DNA from: Hellea sp.
GTDB lineage: Bacteria; Pseudomonadota; Alphaproteobacteria; Caulobacterales; Maricaulaceae
Direction of reading: 5' to 3'
DNA: 52,750 nucleotides
NCBI GenBank assembly: GCA_020627655.1
Contig: JAHDGM010000010.1
Coordinates: 14,058 to 66,807 of the forward strand
Shown: in pieces, positions 44,060 to 52,750 of the stretch
Position numbering within the stretch: the stretch's first letter is position 1
Layout: each line of letters starts with the position of its first letter
Program-made: the position numbers and the translations under genes
The notes under the pieces: model-generated
Told to the model about the DNA's origin: nothing
What the model saw: the letters and a program-made list of their open reading frames with translations, nothing else
Databases searched by the model: none

Positions 44060-44527
44060 TTAATCGTGGCTGATATCCGGGGGCGGTGTCCAGTCTTTGG
44101 GACATGGGCTGATCCACTTGGCATTTACGATAGATTTATGTTCCCCTAGGGGCGTATCTGCTCGCGTGGTCACAGTATAATGTTTCGGACTATATTCGCC
44201 CTCAAGCTTGCCATTAACGGTAATGCCTAGATCAGGTGAGAAACAGGAAAATCTGCCTGAAGCGTGATGGGAGGTTTGGGTCATTTTCCCGAAATTACAC
44301 TCCCCGCCTTTTGAAAACTTTTCTAAAAGTTTATTGAGGCTGGTACGGGCTCTTTCGGCCGGAATGCAATATTGATAAGGATCATGTTGGCCCGTCTCTT
44401 GATCATTCATATAAGTACTGGTTTCGTAGTTATATAATCCAGGTGTCAGGGTGATCGTAACATCCTGTGCAGTTGCAGGAATCGCTGCAAACGACAAAGT
44501 TAAAGCAATTGGGGCTAGGGCTTTCAT
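44060..44527 (-). CDS. DUF3617-like secreted small protein
   Basis: This 155-residue protein has a signal peptide ending A-T-A near residue 20. The mature part starts with L-T-P-G-L-Y-N-Y-E, the usual family opening, and has four Cys residues (in Y-Q-Y-C, G-E-C, F-S-C and S-P-C) at positions that could form two disulfides in the periplasm. The DUF3617 family has no known function. It is transcribed alone, and its stop abuts that of the DUF3592 gene on the other strand. Confidence 0.72.
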   Translation of the reverse strand: MKALAPIALTLSFAAIPATAQDVTITLTPGLYNYETSTYMNDQETGQHDPYQYCIPAERARTSLNKLLEKFSKGGECNFGKMTQTSHHASGRFSCFSPDLGITVNGKLEGEYSPKHYTVTTRADTPLGEHKSIVNAKWISPCPKDWTPPPDISHD

Positions 44528-44607
44528 AATTGGCTCCTTCCAGACTTGAGTAATTTACGGGCGTTAAAATAATGTCAATGCAGCTGCTACACAGCTGCCA
44601 GTGACTG

Positions 44608-44970
44608 TCAAATATGGTCTTTGAGAGCTGCTTCCACGCCGCTATCCCCTGTATTGGGCTCGCCGGTAGGCTCGATCAGTAGAACTTTGGCTTCCTGATC
44701 TGCTCGCGGTCTATGAACCACTGTTTTGGGCACAATGACTAGTTCCCCGGGGCCGAAGGTAACGCTGTCATGTCCCTCATAATCCATTGTGACTTCGCCT
44801 TCTATGACGAGGAAAAAGTCATCGCTGTCATCGTGTTTATGAAAGGGAAATTCACCCTGAAACTTCACTACCATGACATCATTATCATTATAGCGGCCAA
44901 CCACTTTGGGGTCCCAGTGGGTGTCAAATAAAGCCAGTTTTTCAATAAGGTTGATTTTCCCTGTAGGCAT
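44608..44970 (-). CDS. Small cupin-domain protein
   Basis: This 120-residue single-cupin protein has metal ligands in motif 1 (H44-K-H46, with acidic residues just after) and His86 in motif 2 (V-V-H-R-P). G-E-L-V-I-V-P is the usual strand before the second motif. No signal peptide is present. Its ATG shares one base with the nadA stop codon (TAATG), so it is translationally coupled to NAD synthesis. Small cupins vary widely in function; none can be assigned here. Confidence 0.85.
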   Translation of the reverse strand: MPTGKINLIEKLALFDTHWDPKVVGRYNDNDVMVVKFQGEFPFHKHDDSDDFFLVIEGEVTMDYEGHDSVTFGPGELVIVPKTVVHRPRADQEAKVLLIEPTGEPNTGDSGVEAALKDHI

Positions 44971-46133
44971 TAAATCACCTTGATGAATTTTTCTTTCAGC
45001 TCTGGATTGAAATGACCTTTGACCGGATCGAATTTCACATTGATCATGCGCATGACCGCATCATAGGCGCGTTTGCGTTCCTTTTCATCCACAATAACTT
45101 CATTGGTTTCATTTTTGAGGCACTCGTAGATGTTCTCAAGGGTGATCCGCTTCATGTGCGGGCACAGATTACAGGGGCGCACGAAATCTGTTTCCGGATT
45201 AGACATGGCCACGTTATCTGACATGGAACATTCGGTCAGCAGGATGACTTTGCCAGGCTTGGTATCGCCGACATAATCACTCATGGCTTTAGTCGAGCCG
45301 GTAAAGTCACTTTCTGCGACCACTTCAGGCGGACATTCCGGGTGAGCCAGAACAACAACGCCCGGATTCGCTTCGCGCATATCGCGCACGTCCTGCGCGC
45401 TAAAACGGGCGTGAACTTCGCAGCGGCCATGCCAGGAAATGATTTGAATATCGGTCTGCTTGGCTACGTTTTTAGCCAGGAATTCATCGGGAAGCATGAT
45501 GACTTTGTCCACGCCGCGTTCTTTGGCAATATGTTCGACAATGGCAACAGCATTGGATGATGTGCAGCAGATATCACTTTCCGCTTTTACATCAGCAGAT
45601 GTATTCACATAGGTCACAACAGGAAGCCCTGGATAGCGCTCTTTGATCAAACGGACATCATCGCCAGTTATGGATGAGGCCAGTGAACAACCTGCCCGCA
45701 TGGAGGGGATAAATACCTTCTTATCCGGACAGAGAATTTTTGAAGTTTCGGCCATGAAATGTACGCCGCCTTGAATGATCATATCGGCATCTGTTTTGGT
45801 GGCTTCAATGGCAAGGCCAAGGCTATCGCCGCGGTAATCTCCTACAAGGCTGAAAATATCGGGCGTCATATAATTATGAGCGAGAATGACTGCGTTTTTC
45901 TTTTTCTTGAGTGTGTTTATCGCGTGAACCAGAGGCGCATAGGCGGGCCATTCAAACTCAGGAATGAAATCTTTGACTTGATCATAGAGGTGATCCGTAG
46001 CGGTTTTCACTTCATCATTATATTCAAGCGTGCCTTCGTCGGGTTTTCCGGGCACAGCGCAGACACCGTTTTCAACCTCGAGCGTTTGCCCGATCCAGCG
46101 TCCATTTTCCCAATTGATCAGCTCTTTGCCCAT
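44970..46133 (-). CDS. nadA: Quinolinate synthase
   Basis: This 387-residue protein makes quinolinate from iminoaspartate and dihydroxyacetone phosphate, the second step of de novo NAD synthesis. The three cysteines expected to hold the [4Fe-4S] cluster are visible: Cys149 (A-G-C-S-L), Cys190 (C-C-T-S-S-N) and Cys324 (N-L-C-P-H-M-K). L-A-H-N-Y near residue 85 and [10 protein letters not shown] are other family marks. About 50 extra N-terminal residues precede the core. nadB and nadC, often adjacent, are not in the window. It is followed by the coupled cupin gene. Confidence 0.96.
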   Translation of the reverse strand: MGKELINWENGRWIGQTLEVENGVCAVPGKPDEGTLEYNDEVKTATDHLYDQVKDFIPEFEWPAYAPLVHAINTLKKKKNAVILAHNYMTPDIFSLVGDYRGDSLGLAIEATKTDADMIIQGGVHFMAETSKILCPDKKVFIPSMRAGCSLASSITGDDVRLIKERYPGLPVVTYVNTSADVKAESDICCTSSNAVAIVEHIAKERGVDKVIMLPDEFLAKNVAKQTDIQIISWHGRCEVHARFSAQDVRDMREANPGVVVLAHPECPPEVVAESDFTGSTKAMSDYVGDTKPGKVILLTECSMSDNVAMSNPETDFVRPCNLCPHMKRITLENIYECLKNETNEVIVDEKERKRAYDAVMRMINVKFDPVKGHFNPELKEKFIKVI

Positions 46134-46200
46134 GCTTTGCCCTTTCGAATGATTGATGAGGTTTATATAGGGATTATGGGCGGCGGTTCAAATGGGAAAA

Positions 46201-46794
46201 TTAGCTCAATTCTGTAAACCGTTCCAAGAACATCCTCTCTGCAGCGATCACAGATTTGGGTGCAATGTTCATACGGATATTAGGCGGCGGCGTTAAAAAG
46301 AATTGATTGGCCTCTTCTATCGTAAAGCCGGCGATTTGTGTGGCCTCCAGCCAGGCACAATAAATATCACATTTCTTGATTTCTTTTTTGAGTTTGGGTG
46401 ACATCTTTGCCGGCAGGCCAAAGCGAATATGGATGGCCTCTTCAAGCCGGTTTTCAAAGGCGCGGTAATCTAATCCCAGCGCATTTTTAAACGGGCTGAT
46501 CATATCGCCTATCACATATTCTGCTGCATCGTGCAGCAAAGCGGTCAAACGCTCTTCTTTGCTGGCCTCAGGGTTAAGGCAGAAGAATAAATCTTCAACG
46601 ATGACGCTGTGCTCAGCCACGCTAAAGGCATGATCGCCCGAAGTTTGGCCATTCCATCTGGCTACGCGCGCAAGGCCCCGCGCAATGTCCTCGATTTCAA
46701 TATCAAAAGGCGAAGGATCTAGAAGGTCGAGCCTGCGGCCTGATAACATGCGCTGCCAGGCCCTGGCTGTTTTGCCGCGAGGGGGTTTTGCCAC
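46201..46794 (-). CDS. HD-domain phosphohydrolase (YfbR-like)
   Basis: The protein has about 197 residues from GTG 46794, which shares one base with the stop of the ketoacyl synthase gene (TAGTG). The frame extends 19 codons further up, but only through the coding end of that gene. HD-domain metal ligands are visible: His55 (G-D-H-A-F-S-V-A), H88-D89 (L-L-H-D-A-A-E-Y) and Asp143. The segment L-L-H-D-A-A-E...G-D-M-I-S-P-F-K closely follows the YfbR type of 5'-deoxynucleotidases, so nucleotide dephosphorylation is likely but not proven. Confidence 0.85.
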   Translation of the reverse strand: MAKPPRGKTARAWQRMLSGRRLDLLDPSPFDIEIEDIARGLARVARWNGQTSGDHAFSVAEHSVIVEDLFFCLNPEASKEERLTALLHDAAEYVIGDMISPFKNALGLDYRAFENRLEEAIHIRFGLPAKMSPKLKKEIKKCDIYCAWLEATQIAGFTIEEANQFFLTPPPNIRMNIAPKSVIAAERMFLERFTELS

Positions 46795-47939
46795 TAAGCG
46801 ACTTTCCTGACAAATATTGCTCCCGCCGAATAACCGGCCCCAAATGAGCATATGAGACCGGTTTCGCCGTTTTCGAAATCGCCAGAATATTTATCAAAGG
46901 CGATGATCGAACCTGCCGATGATGTGTTGGCATATTCATCCAATACGACCGGGGCGTATTTAATATCCACATCTTTGCCGAGCACCTTTTTGGCGATCAG
47001 GACATTCATGGATAAATTGGCCTGATGCAGCCACATGCGTTTAAGATCGGTTAGGGCTATGCCGCCGGCTTCGGCTTCCGCTGTGATCATTTTAGCCACC
47101 ATGGGCACAACTTCTTTGAAGACACTTCGGCCATTTTGAACAAAGAGTTTGTCGGTCAGGCCTTTTTTTCCTCTATCGCCGACCATGCCGTCATCTTCGG
47201 GCGCGCAGTGATTGAGGAAGCCAAAATTATTACGAATATTATTGGAGAATTTGGTGACCAGTTTTGAGTGTATAATTTCCCAGTGTTCAGCAGGGGCGAC
47301 ATCTTCACGTTCAACTAAAATAGCTGTGGCAACATCACCGAAAATAAAGTGGGCGTCCCGGTCTTTGAAATTCAAATGCGCCGTACAGATTTCCGGGTTG
47401 CAGACCAATACGGATTTGGCCTGACCGCCATATATCAGACCGCGAGCCGCTTCGAGCCCGAATGTTGCGGATGAGCAAGCCACATTCATATCAAAGCCGA
47501 ATCCGGAGGTTCCCAGATATTCCTGTACCTCAACAGCGACAGCGGGATAGCCGCGCTGCAAATTGGAGCAGGCGACAATAACAGCATCTACATCTTCGGG
47601 TTTACGGCCAACTTTTTGGAGCGCCGCTTTAGCCGCATTTACAGCAATTTCCGCCAGCACAGATATCTGATCATTACTACGGGCCGGAATACGCGGCGCC
47701 ATAATATCCGGATCAAGAATAGGGTCTTTGGAGATGCAGTAGCGTGATTTAATGCCCGATGCTTTTTCAATGAATGGCGCATTGGAATATTCTAGCGCGT
47801 CCTTAGTTCCTGCCTTAATTGCATCCGCATTTTCAGTGTTCCACTTATCCACATAAGCGTTGAATGCTTCGACCAATTCTTCGTTGGATATGGAGTCTTC
47901 TGGCGTCCATAGACCTGTTGCGCTTATAACGGCTTTCAC
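46794..47939 (-). CDS. 3-oxoacyl-ACP synthase III-type ketosynthase
   Basis: This 381-residue protein has the FabH/thiolase-fold layout with active-site Cys155 in N-V-A-C-S-S-A, His in W-L-H-Q-A-N-L, and Asn in Y-A-N-T-S-S-A-G-S. It is longer than E. coli FabH (about 317), with extra residues in the N-terminal half as in the long FabH-like branch. Such enzymes condense an acyl-CoA with malonyl-ACP to start a fatty-acid or related chain. No other lipid genes are adjacent. The HD-hydrolase gene is coupled to it by a 1-nt overlap. Confidence 0.92.
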   Translation of the reverse strand: MKAVISATGLWTPEDSISNEELVEAFNAYVDKWNTENADAIKAGTKDALEYSNAPFIEKASGIKSRYCISKDPILDPDIMAPRIPARSNDQISVLAEIAVNAAKAALQKVGRKPEDVDAVIVACSNLQRGYPAVAVEVQEYLGTSGFGFDMNVACSSATFGLEAARGLIYGGQAKSVLVCNPEICTAHLNFKDRDAHFIFGDVATAILVEREDVAPAEHWEIIHSKLVTKFSNNIRNNFGFLNHCAPEDDGMVGDRGKKGLTDKLFVQNGRSVFKEVVPMVAKMITAEAEAGGIALTDLKRMWLHQANLSMNVLIAKKVLGKDVDIKYAPVVLDEYANTSSAGSIIAFDKYSGDFENGETGLICSFGAGYSAGAIFVRKVA

Positions 47940-48008
47940 ACTATCACCCTGAATTATTTGTGGGCATAGTAACGTCTCTACTGTGAAGTTCTAGCCCCAA
48001 AAATCGGA

Positions 48009-48194
48009 TTATTCAGAAGGTAAGGTGCCGGAACAGTGGGGTAAATCTCGCGTCTCTATTTCCTTGCAGAGATCATGTTTACGGCGCTCTTCTGCGCGTT
48101 CTTTATCGAGTTTTAGAGAAGAACAAGCGCATAGGGCCAAAACTATAAACCCTGCAAAAACTGTCCGAGCCGATATTAAAGAATTGTCCCGCAT
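48009..48194 (-). CDS. Small putative lipoprotein
   Basis: This 61-residue frame has an N-terminal signal sequence with a lipobox (L-C-A-C near residues 22-25), then a charged helix rich in Lys, Arg and Glu, and two more Cys residues. Predicted product is an inner- or outer-membrane lipoprotein of about 37 residues after cleavage. No clear ribosome site precedes the ATG. It is divergent from the DUF3667 gene. I recognise no family, and the call rests on the signal/lipobox pattern. Confidence 0.5.
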   Translation of the reverse strand: MRDNSLISARTVFAGFIVLALCACSSLKLDKERAEERRKHDLCKEIETRDLPHCSGTLPSE

Positions 48195-48283
48195 GAGTCA
48201 TATATTTCAATTTTTCGAAAAAATTCAAATGAACATTGGGTTAGATTTAAATTCTATGTATTATTCAAGATCAGAGGGGATAT

Positions 48284-49444
48284 ATGGCAACAGAACTGGT
48301 CGATGATTCAAATGAAGCAGCATTAGTCGCTGCTATGCTGGCGTCTGATAAAGTGCCCGATAAAAATCAGGCTGGTCATTGCTTTTCCTGCGATACGCCG
48401 ATGAAGGGGCTTTACTGCACGGAATGCGGTCAGAAAAACGATAATTACCGGCGCTCAATATTTGCCCTCGCCGGAGAGCTTATCGGATCTATTTTTTCAC
48501 TTGATTCCCGTATTTGGCAGACATGGGGGAATCTGCTGCTCCGTCCGGGACGGGTCCCCCGTGAATTTGCCGATGGAGCCCGTACAAAATGGTCTTCGCC
48601 CGTGCGCATATATCTGGCCATGTCGATCATTTTATTTGGTTTCATGAGTTGGACGAACACCCATCTGATGAGTCTCGATGTGGAAGCTGTTGTGAAAGAC
48701 GGCGTTGAAAAACCTTATGAGGAGTTGACCGAAGCGGATCTGGCGACGAATTGGCAGACAAGGTTTTTTGAAACCCAGAAAGATATTGATACCCGAAATG
48801 CGGGGCGGGATTTTAAGCTGCTGGACATATGGCTGAAGGGTAATCAGGACAGGCTTACAGAACAGGCTGAGGTGTCTCTGGAAGAAGCTGCAGCCATTGA
48901 TGAAGAGTTGCCGGAAGCTTTGAAAAACCTGCCGGAGACTAATGTGGCCAAAACTGAAGACGGCGGATTTAATATCACGATTGGCGGGGAACGTCTTGGC
49001 GGCGAGCAGGGCAGCCGTTTTATGATGAACCTGATAAAAAGCCCGGCCTTGTTGACGGATAGTTTTAATAAATATCTACCGCGGCTGATGTTTTTTATGA
49101 TGCCTTTTACCATGCTTCTAGGGGCTATATTCATCCGGGATAAAAAAAGAGCGCTTCTTTTTGATCATCTTGTTCATGCCGCATATATTCACGCATTGGC
49201 GTTTTTTCTGTTTCTGGCAGGGATTTTACTGTCCAAAGTTCTTCCCGGTATTTGGGTTTTTCGGGGTATTTTTATTATGCTGCTGATATATCTGCCCTGG
49301 TCGTTAAAGCGCATGTTCGGACGGGGCTGGTTTAAAACTATCATGGCCTCCTATATGGTCGGCTTTATTTACCTGTTTATTATGATCCTCGCACTGACCG
49401 GTTTTATTTCCTGGGATATAAGCAAGACTTTAGCGCTGGCTTAA
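48284..49444 (+). CDS. DUF3667-domain membrane protein with zinc ribbon
   Basis: This 386-residue protein has a short N-terminal region with paired Cys residues (C-F-S-C and C-T-E-C, about residues 32-50) that form a likely zinc ribbon. The DUF3667 core follows (R-R-S-I-F-A-L-A-G-E...L-L-R-P-G-R-V-P-R-E-F). Membrane helices lie near residue 110 and in the C-terminal third (about 265-375). The middle (about 125-240) is soluble and acidic. The family has no known function. It converges on the helicase gene with a 4-nt overlap. Confidence 0.87.
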   Translation: MATELVDDSNEAALVAAMLASDKVPDKNQAGHCFSCDTPMKGLYCTECGQKNDNYRRSIFALAGELIGSIFSLDSRIWQTWGNLLLRPGRVPREFADGARTKWSSPVRIYLAMSIILFGFMSWTNTHLMSLDVEAVVKDGVEKPYEELTEADLATNWQTRFFETQKDIDTRNAGRDFKLLDIWLKGNQDRLTEQAEVSLEEAAAIDEELPEALKNLPETNVAKTEDGGFNITIGGERLGGEQGSRFMMNLIKSPALLTDSFNKYLPRLMFFMMPFTMLLGAIFIRDKKRALLFDHLVHAAYIHALAFFLFLAGILLSKVLPGIWVFRGIFIMLLIYLPWSLKRMFGRGWFKTIMASYMVGFIYLFIMILALTGFISWDISKTLALA

Positions 49445-51037
49445 GCCTGGGTTTTGGAGGCATCTTTCCGGGGCCTGGGTTTGCGTTTAAAACCGGATTT
49501 CCCGCCCTTGCGAGGCCCGTTTTGGGGCATCCCGGATTTATTCCCTTTCCGCGGCTTGCCGCTATGACTGCGCTCACCATCAGCTTGATTGCGTTGCTTG
49601 TTAGGCTTGCCTTTTCCTTTGTAAGGTTTGCCGCCTTTTCTGCTGTCTTGTCGGCTGTCCTGACTGTGGCCCTGTTTGGGGCCCTGGCGTTTTGTCTTAT
49701 TTGGCTTTTTGCTTGATTTGCCATGGTGTGACGGACGGTCTGCTTTGGGCTTGTCGCCCATAGAGGCCAATTCCTCTTCGGCCGTTTTGGGCCGTTTTTT
49801 CTTCTTGAACTTTTTACGCCTGGGATCTTGATGACGTTCATAGGATCCATCCGGCTTATCCGCTTTTGGCAAAGCGGGCCGTTTATTAATTTCGGCTATC
49901 TTTTTACGAAACTCTTCCGGGAGGGGCATAACCGGAATGGTTGTCTTGAGGAGTTTTTGGATATCTTTGAGATAGGCGCGTTCTTCTGTGTCGACAAAGG
50001 CTATGGCCTTACCTTCGCGCCCGGCGCGTGCCGTACGCCCAATGCGGTGGACATATTGTTCCGGGACATTCGGGATTTCAAAATTGATGACATGGCTAAT
50101 GCCTTCAATATCAATGCCGCGCGCGGCAATATCAGTAGCAACCATAAAGCGGATTTCGCCTTCGCGAAAAGCGGCGAGGGCCCGTTGACGCTGATTTTGG
50201 CTTTTATTGCCATGAATAGCTTTGGCTTCGAGCCCTATTCTGGCCAGACGTTTGACCACACGGTCTGCACCATGCTTTGTGCGGGTGAAGATCAACGCCC
50301 GGTTAATATCTTCTGATATCAATGTCAGGTTCAAGAGGTCTTGTTTTTCCTTCTTATCGACAAATATCATGGACTGATCGACTTTATCGGCTGTGCTGTT
50401 AGGCGGGCTGACAGATACATGGACAGGGTCTGTTAGAAATTGAGCCGCAAGTTTTTTAATTTGAGGTGTCATCGTCGCGGAGAAAAATAAAGTCTGACGC
50501 TCCTTGGGGAGTTGCGGCACAATTTTCCGCAGCGCATGAATAAAGCCCATATCCATCATCTGATCAGCTTCATCTAAAACCAGAACCTCAACATCAGACA
50601 GGCGCAAGTCCTTACGATCCAAAAGGTCAATCAGGCGGCCGGGCGTCGCCACCAAAACATCATTACCGCCGACCAGTTTTTTGATCTGCCGATGAATGGG
50701 AACGCCGCCAAAAATACAGGCCACGGTTAGATAAGGCATAGAGCGCCCGTAATCGCGGACAGACACGGCGATTTGAGAGGCCAGCTCACGCGTTGGGGCA
50801 AGGATTAAGGCGCGGGCTCCGCGTTTGGGCGGATCGCGCATTGGCAATATGGGATAAAAGCGGCAGTGAAAAAGCGGCAGTTTTGCCGGTGCCTGTCTGC
50901 GCAATGCCCATCAGGTCTTTTCCGGCCAAAACATCGGGTATAGCCTTTTGCTGGATGGGTGTCGGGGTGGTGTAACCCAGCTTCTCCAGCGCTTTGTGAA
51001 CAGGCGCAGCAAGATTTAAGGAATTGAAATCGGTCAT
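49441..51037 (-). pseudogene. DEAD-box RNA helicase, RhlE-like, split by a frameshift
   Basis: The N-terminal part runs from ATG 51037 in one frame and includes the Q motif (T-P-I-Q-Q-K-A) and Walker A (A-Q-T-G-T-G-K-T). The rest continues in another frame to 49441, with P-T-R-E-L-A, D-E-A-D, S-A-T, and H-R-I-G-R-T-A-R-A-G. The switch falls near 50848-50854, where the first frame leaves the family pattern after L-P-L-L-S and the second picks it up at L-P-M-R-D. One extra base (or two missing) explains it. The C-terminal tail, about 130 residues, is Lys/Arg/Gly/Pro-rich, as in RhlE. The helicase would remodel rRNA or mRNA. Sequence error cannot be excluded. Confidence 0.88.
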
Positions 51038-51207
51038 GCGGACTTTCGGTTCGGACTATTCTTATTCTTTGGCCCGTCCCCTTGCGAAAATACCGGAATA
51101 AATTCATGAGCCTCTTGCACCGCGCCCTATAGGGGCGGGGAGTCTGTGTCAAACAAAGATGTCAGAAATGTCAGATAGGCTTCAGGTGGCAAGATAAAGC
51201 CATCGTT

Positions 51208-51309
51208 TAAATTTATAAATTATTGTCATCCCGCACCAGGACGCAGTCCGTCGATGCGGGACCTCTGCCAGGTAGGTTCCCGGATCAAGTCCGGGATGAC
51301 AATTGGGTT
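51208..51309. repeat. Palindromic intergenic repeat, copy 1
   Basis: An element of about 100 bp bounded by TTGTCATCCCG (51223-51233) and its inverse CGGGATGACAA (51292-51302), with inner palindromes (CCCGCA/TGCGGG). A shared A/T-rich lead-in (TAAATTTATAAAT) comes before it. It lies in the gap of about 300 bp between the helicase and the broken SEC-C gene, which otherwise shows nothing coding. A second copy is at 51605. This is the style of alphaproteobacterial non-coding palindromic units. Confidence 0.85.
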
Positions 51310-51339
51310 TGTCGTTTCTCAGTGTAAGGGATTTAAGAT

Positions 51340-51595
51340 TTAATCCCGCCAATAATCTCTGCGATTGGCTCCATCATATTTGCCTGATTTCAGGCAGCAC
51401 TTCTTGAAAGCTCCGGCCCGAACCACAAGGGCAAGGATCGTTACGACCAAGCTTTTCCAGTAGTGAAATCTGCCCGCCTTTAATGGTTCGATAGCCACGC
51501 TTGACGTTGGTTTCAGATGGGAATCCCTTACGGCGTTTTGAGGTGACCTCGAAAGCAAATATGATCAGGATTATGTTTGGTATATTTTGGCATGA
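51340..51595 (-). pseudogene. Broken small SEC-C motif gene
   Basis: A SEC-C zinc-binding motif is spread over two frames. One reads [15 protein letters not shown]; the last metal-binding part, [11 protein letters not shown], follows in another frame (the one with an open run from 51558 to the stop at 51340). One extra base near the junction (about 51405) explains it. A third frame shift or lost start lies further upstream, where an ATG at 51593 opens only 21 codons. SEC-C motifs bind zinc and occur in SecA and many small proteins. It lies between two copies of the same repeat. Confidence 0.7.
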
Positions 51596-51604
51596 TAGCC
51601 TCCC

Positions 51605-51719
51605 TAAATTTATAAATCATTGTCATCCCGCACCAGGACGTTAGTCCGCCGATGCGGGACCTCTGTTAGATAGGTTCTTGATGAGGTCCCGGCTCAAGGC
51701 CGGGATGACAATTGGGTTG
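51605..51719. repeat. Palindromic intergenic repeat, copy 2
   Basis: This is the same element as at 51208 in the same orientation, about 10 bp longer, with ends TTGTCATCCCG (51620-51630) and CGGGATGACAA (51701-51711). The outer parts match closely, and the centre differs by several substitutions and insertions. Paired changes keep the inner hairpin (CCCGG/CCGGG), suggesting that structure matters. Confidence 0.85.
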
Positions 51720-51728
51720 TCCTCGGCG

Positions 51729-52142
51729 CTAACGCCGAAGAGCTTTATGTGTTTGCCCCCACTTTGTTGGGGTGCTTTTATGGGGCTTGGCGATGACTTG
51801 GTAATCATCGAAATATAATATTTGCCCCGGGTTTTCCGTGCGGGCTTCTGTTATCCAGATATCTCCAGCGCGCAAAATATCGACCATATGCCGGGTTCGC
51901 TGGATCATGGTTTTCGCGTCATCGCGAAACCAGCAAATCCCGACATTATGCCCGGCATAATCAAAGTGATGCTCGTCCGGGGAGGGCAGGTGTTCTTTAA
52001 ACCAGTCCACCTCCTTCATAAGAGCATCAATCAGATATGAGGCCATTAATTGATCATCCCGCGCTATAAACGCCGTCTGAAATATCCCGTTGTCAATATT
52101 GCGCAGTTTGGAAGCCCACGGTCCAATAAACCGTAAGTACAC
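51729..52142 (-). CDS. Conserved hypothetical protein
   Basis: This 137-residue frame starts at GTG 52142 (V-Y-L-R-F-I-G-P). It is rich in Trp, His and Asp, has no signal peptide or membrane helix, and has a coherent, globular composition, for example D-W-F-K-E-H-L-P and H-F-D-Y-A-G-H-N-V-G-I-C-W-F. It looks like a genuine small cytoplasmic protein, but I cannot name a family. It stands alone between the second repeat copy and the groEL end, about 390 bp away. Confidence 0.65.
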   Translation of the reverse strand: MYLRFIGPWASKLRNIDNGIFQTAFIARDDQLMASYLIDALMKEVDWFKEHLPSPDEHHFDYAGHNVGICWFRDDAKTMIQRTRHMVDILRAGDIWITEARTENPGQILYFDDYQVIAKPHKSTPTKWGQTHKALRR

Positions 52143-52388
52143 TGTGGTGTCTCCAAAATGTTATTTGAAAAATGCGCAGGCCGCTTGGCGAGCGCGAGGC
52201 TTAATAAGTTAGCCGATTGACGGCGGGATGATATGCGCAATGAAATACATGGCGGCCTCTTTTTTATTTCAGAGGCGCTGGGTAGGGGAGGCAGAGGCTG
52301 GAGTCAAGGTAATCACTTCGCGAAACCTTTGTTGCGTGAAAGCTTCGTTTCACAGCCCGTTTCACGGGCGTTCCATGTGTTTTGTATT

Positions 52389-52418
52389 AAAAAAGGCCAC
52401 CCGAAAGTGGCCTTAATT
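52389..52418 (-). terminator. Rho-independent terminator of the groEL transcript
   Basis: On the minus strand, a 6-bp GGCCAC/GTGGCC stem (arms at 52395-52400 and 52407-52412) is followed by a run of seven T. It lies about 120 bp after the groEL stop. The rest of the 52143-52533 gap holds no convincing gene. It does contain a second inverted repeat (AAAATCGAT...ATCGATTTT at about 52451-52473) that may add to termination. Confidence 0.85.
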
Positions 52419-52533
52419 TGGTTCCAGATGGGATTTTCTTGGCGCTTACTAAAATCGATACTCAATCGATTTTCCAGCTGCGCTGAACGTCAACGCCTCG
52501 AAAATGCTCAAAGGAATGATTGTAGGCGCGAGC

Positions 52534-52750
52534 CTACATCATTCCTCCCATGCCGCCCATGCCGCCCATATCAGGCATGCCGCCGCCAGCAGATTCTGGC
52601 TTAGGTGCATCAACGATACCGGCTTCGGTTGTCAGGATAAGACCTGCAACAGAGGCGGCGTCCATTAAGGCTGTGCGGACAACTTTAACCGGGTCAATGA
52701 TACCGGCTTTGACCATGTCGACATATTTTTCATTCTGAGCGTCATAGCCG
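52534..52750 (-). CDS. groEL: Chaperonin GroEL, C-terminal end only
   Basis: Only the last 71 codons lie in the window; the gene continues past base 52750. The frame reads G-Y-D-A at the edge, then [16 protein letters not shown] and T-E-A-G-I-V, and ends in the Gly-Gly-Met repeat tail typical of GroEL. GroEL with GroES folds proteins in the cytoplasm. The short Met-ending tail is a normal length. Confidence 0.97.
   Translation of the reverse strand, partial: GYDAQNEKYVDMVKAGIIDPVKVVRTALMDAASVAGLILTTEAGIVDAPKPESAGGGMPDMGGMGGMGGMM

Noticed and set aside
48025-48306. Plus-strand 93-codon frame across the small lipoprotein gene
   Set aside because: It has no signal, domain or ribosome site and overlaps both the lipoprotein gene and the DUF3667 start.
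52233-52604. Plus-strand 123-codon frame over the groEL end
   Set aside because: It runs through the groEL terminator and into the groEL coding end; composition is not protein-like.

Overview
The window looks like chromosomal DNA from a marine alphaproteobacterium, probably of the Hyphomonadaceae/Maricaulales/Robiginitomaculum type. This is an inference from gene content: a large Caulobacter/Xanthomonas-type TonB-dependent receptor beside a glycan-degrading enzyme, the halogenase-SapC-cupin gene set, an alphaproteobacterial 6S RNA candidate, and GTCATCCCG...CGGGATGAC palindromic repeats. No rRNA, tRNA, CRISPR array, transposase or phage gene was seen. Both ends cut genes: a TonB-dependent receptor on the left and groEL on the right.

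Region 1 (1-9912, all +) is a polysaccharide-use locus. It holds an outer-membrane receptor, a terminator, a GH16 laminarinase-like lipoprotein, and a tight run of flavin-dependent halogenase-like protein, SapC, JmjC-like cupin, second halogenase-like protein and SSS sodium:solute symporter. Receptor, surface glucanase and inner-membrane symporter make a plausible laminarin import route. The four genes between them suggest an oxidative modification whose target is unknown, and they are the most interesting part of the window.

Region 2 (10.1-14.5 kb, +) is an RND efflux pair (adaptor and pump). Region 3 (14.5-19.3 kb, -) is a compact overlapping operon: Hpt-REC-REC signalling protein, TPR/YaiO-like outer-membrane barrel, HEAT-repeat membrane protein and processive GT2 glycosyltransferase. 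It reads as a phosphorelay-controlled exopolysaccharide synthesis and export machine.

Region 4 (19.4-31 kb) is housekeeping: hisS, an MBL-fold hydrolase, pterin carbinolamine dehydratase, VanZ-like protein, a repeat-rich secreted protein with a Ser/Gly/Tyr tail, GNAT, an alanine/glycine symporter, an aromatic aminotransferase, HtpX, PPK2 and a Uup-type ABC-F ATPase. Region 5 (31-38.6 kb) holds a large mechanosensitive channel in tandem with a second TonB receptor, then a secreted S9 peptidase.

Region 6 (38.6-52.7 kb) holds prfA, a TadG-like vWA gene split by a frameshift, a probable 6S RNA, a DMT transporter, DUF3592 and DUF3617 proteins, a cupin, nadA, an HD hydrolase, a ketoacyl synthase III, a small lipoprotein, a DUF3667 protein, a frameshifted RhlE-type helicase, a broken SEC-C gene between two copies of a palindromic repeat, a conserved hypothetical gene and the end of groEL. 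Three reading-frame breaks in about 12 kb are either real decay or sequence errors; the sequence alone cannot decide.
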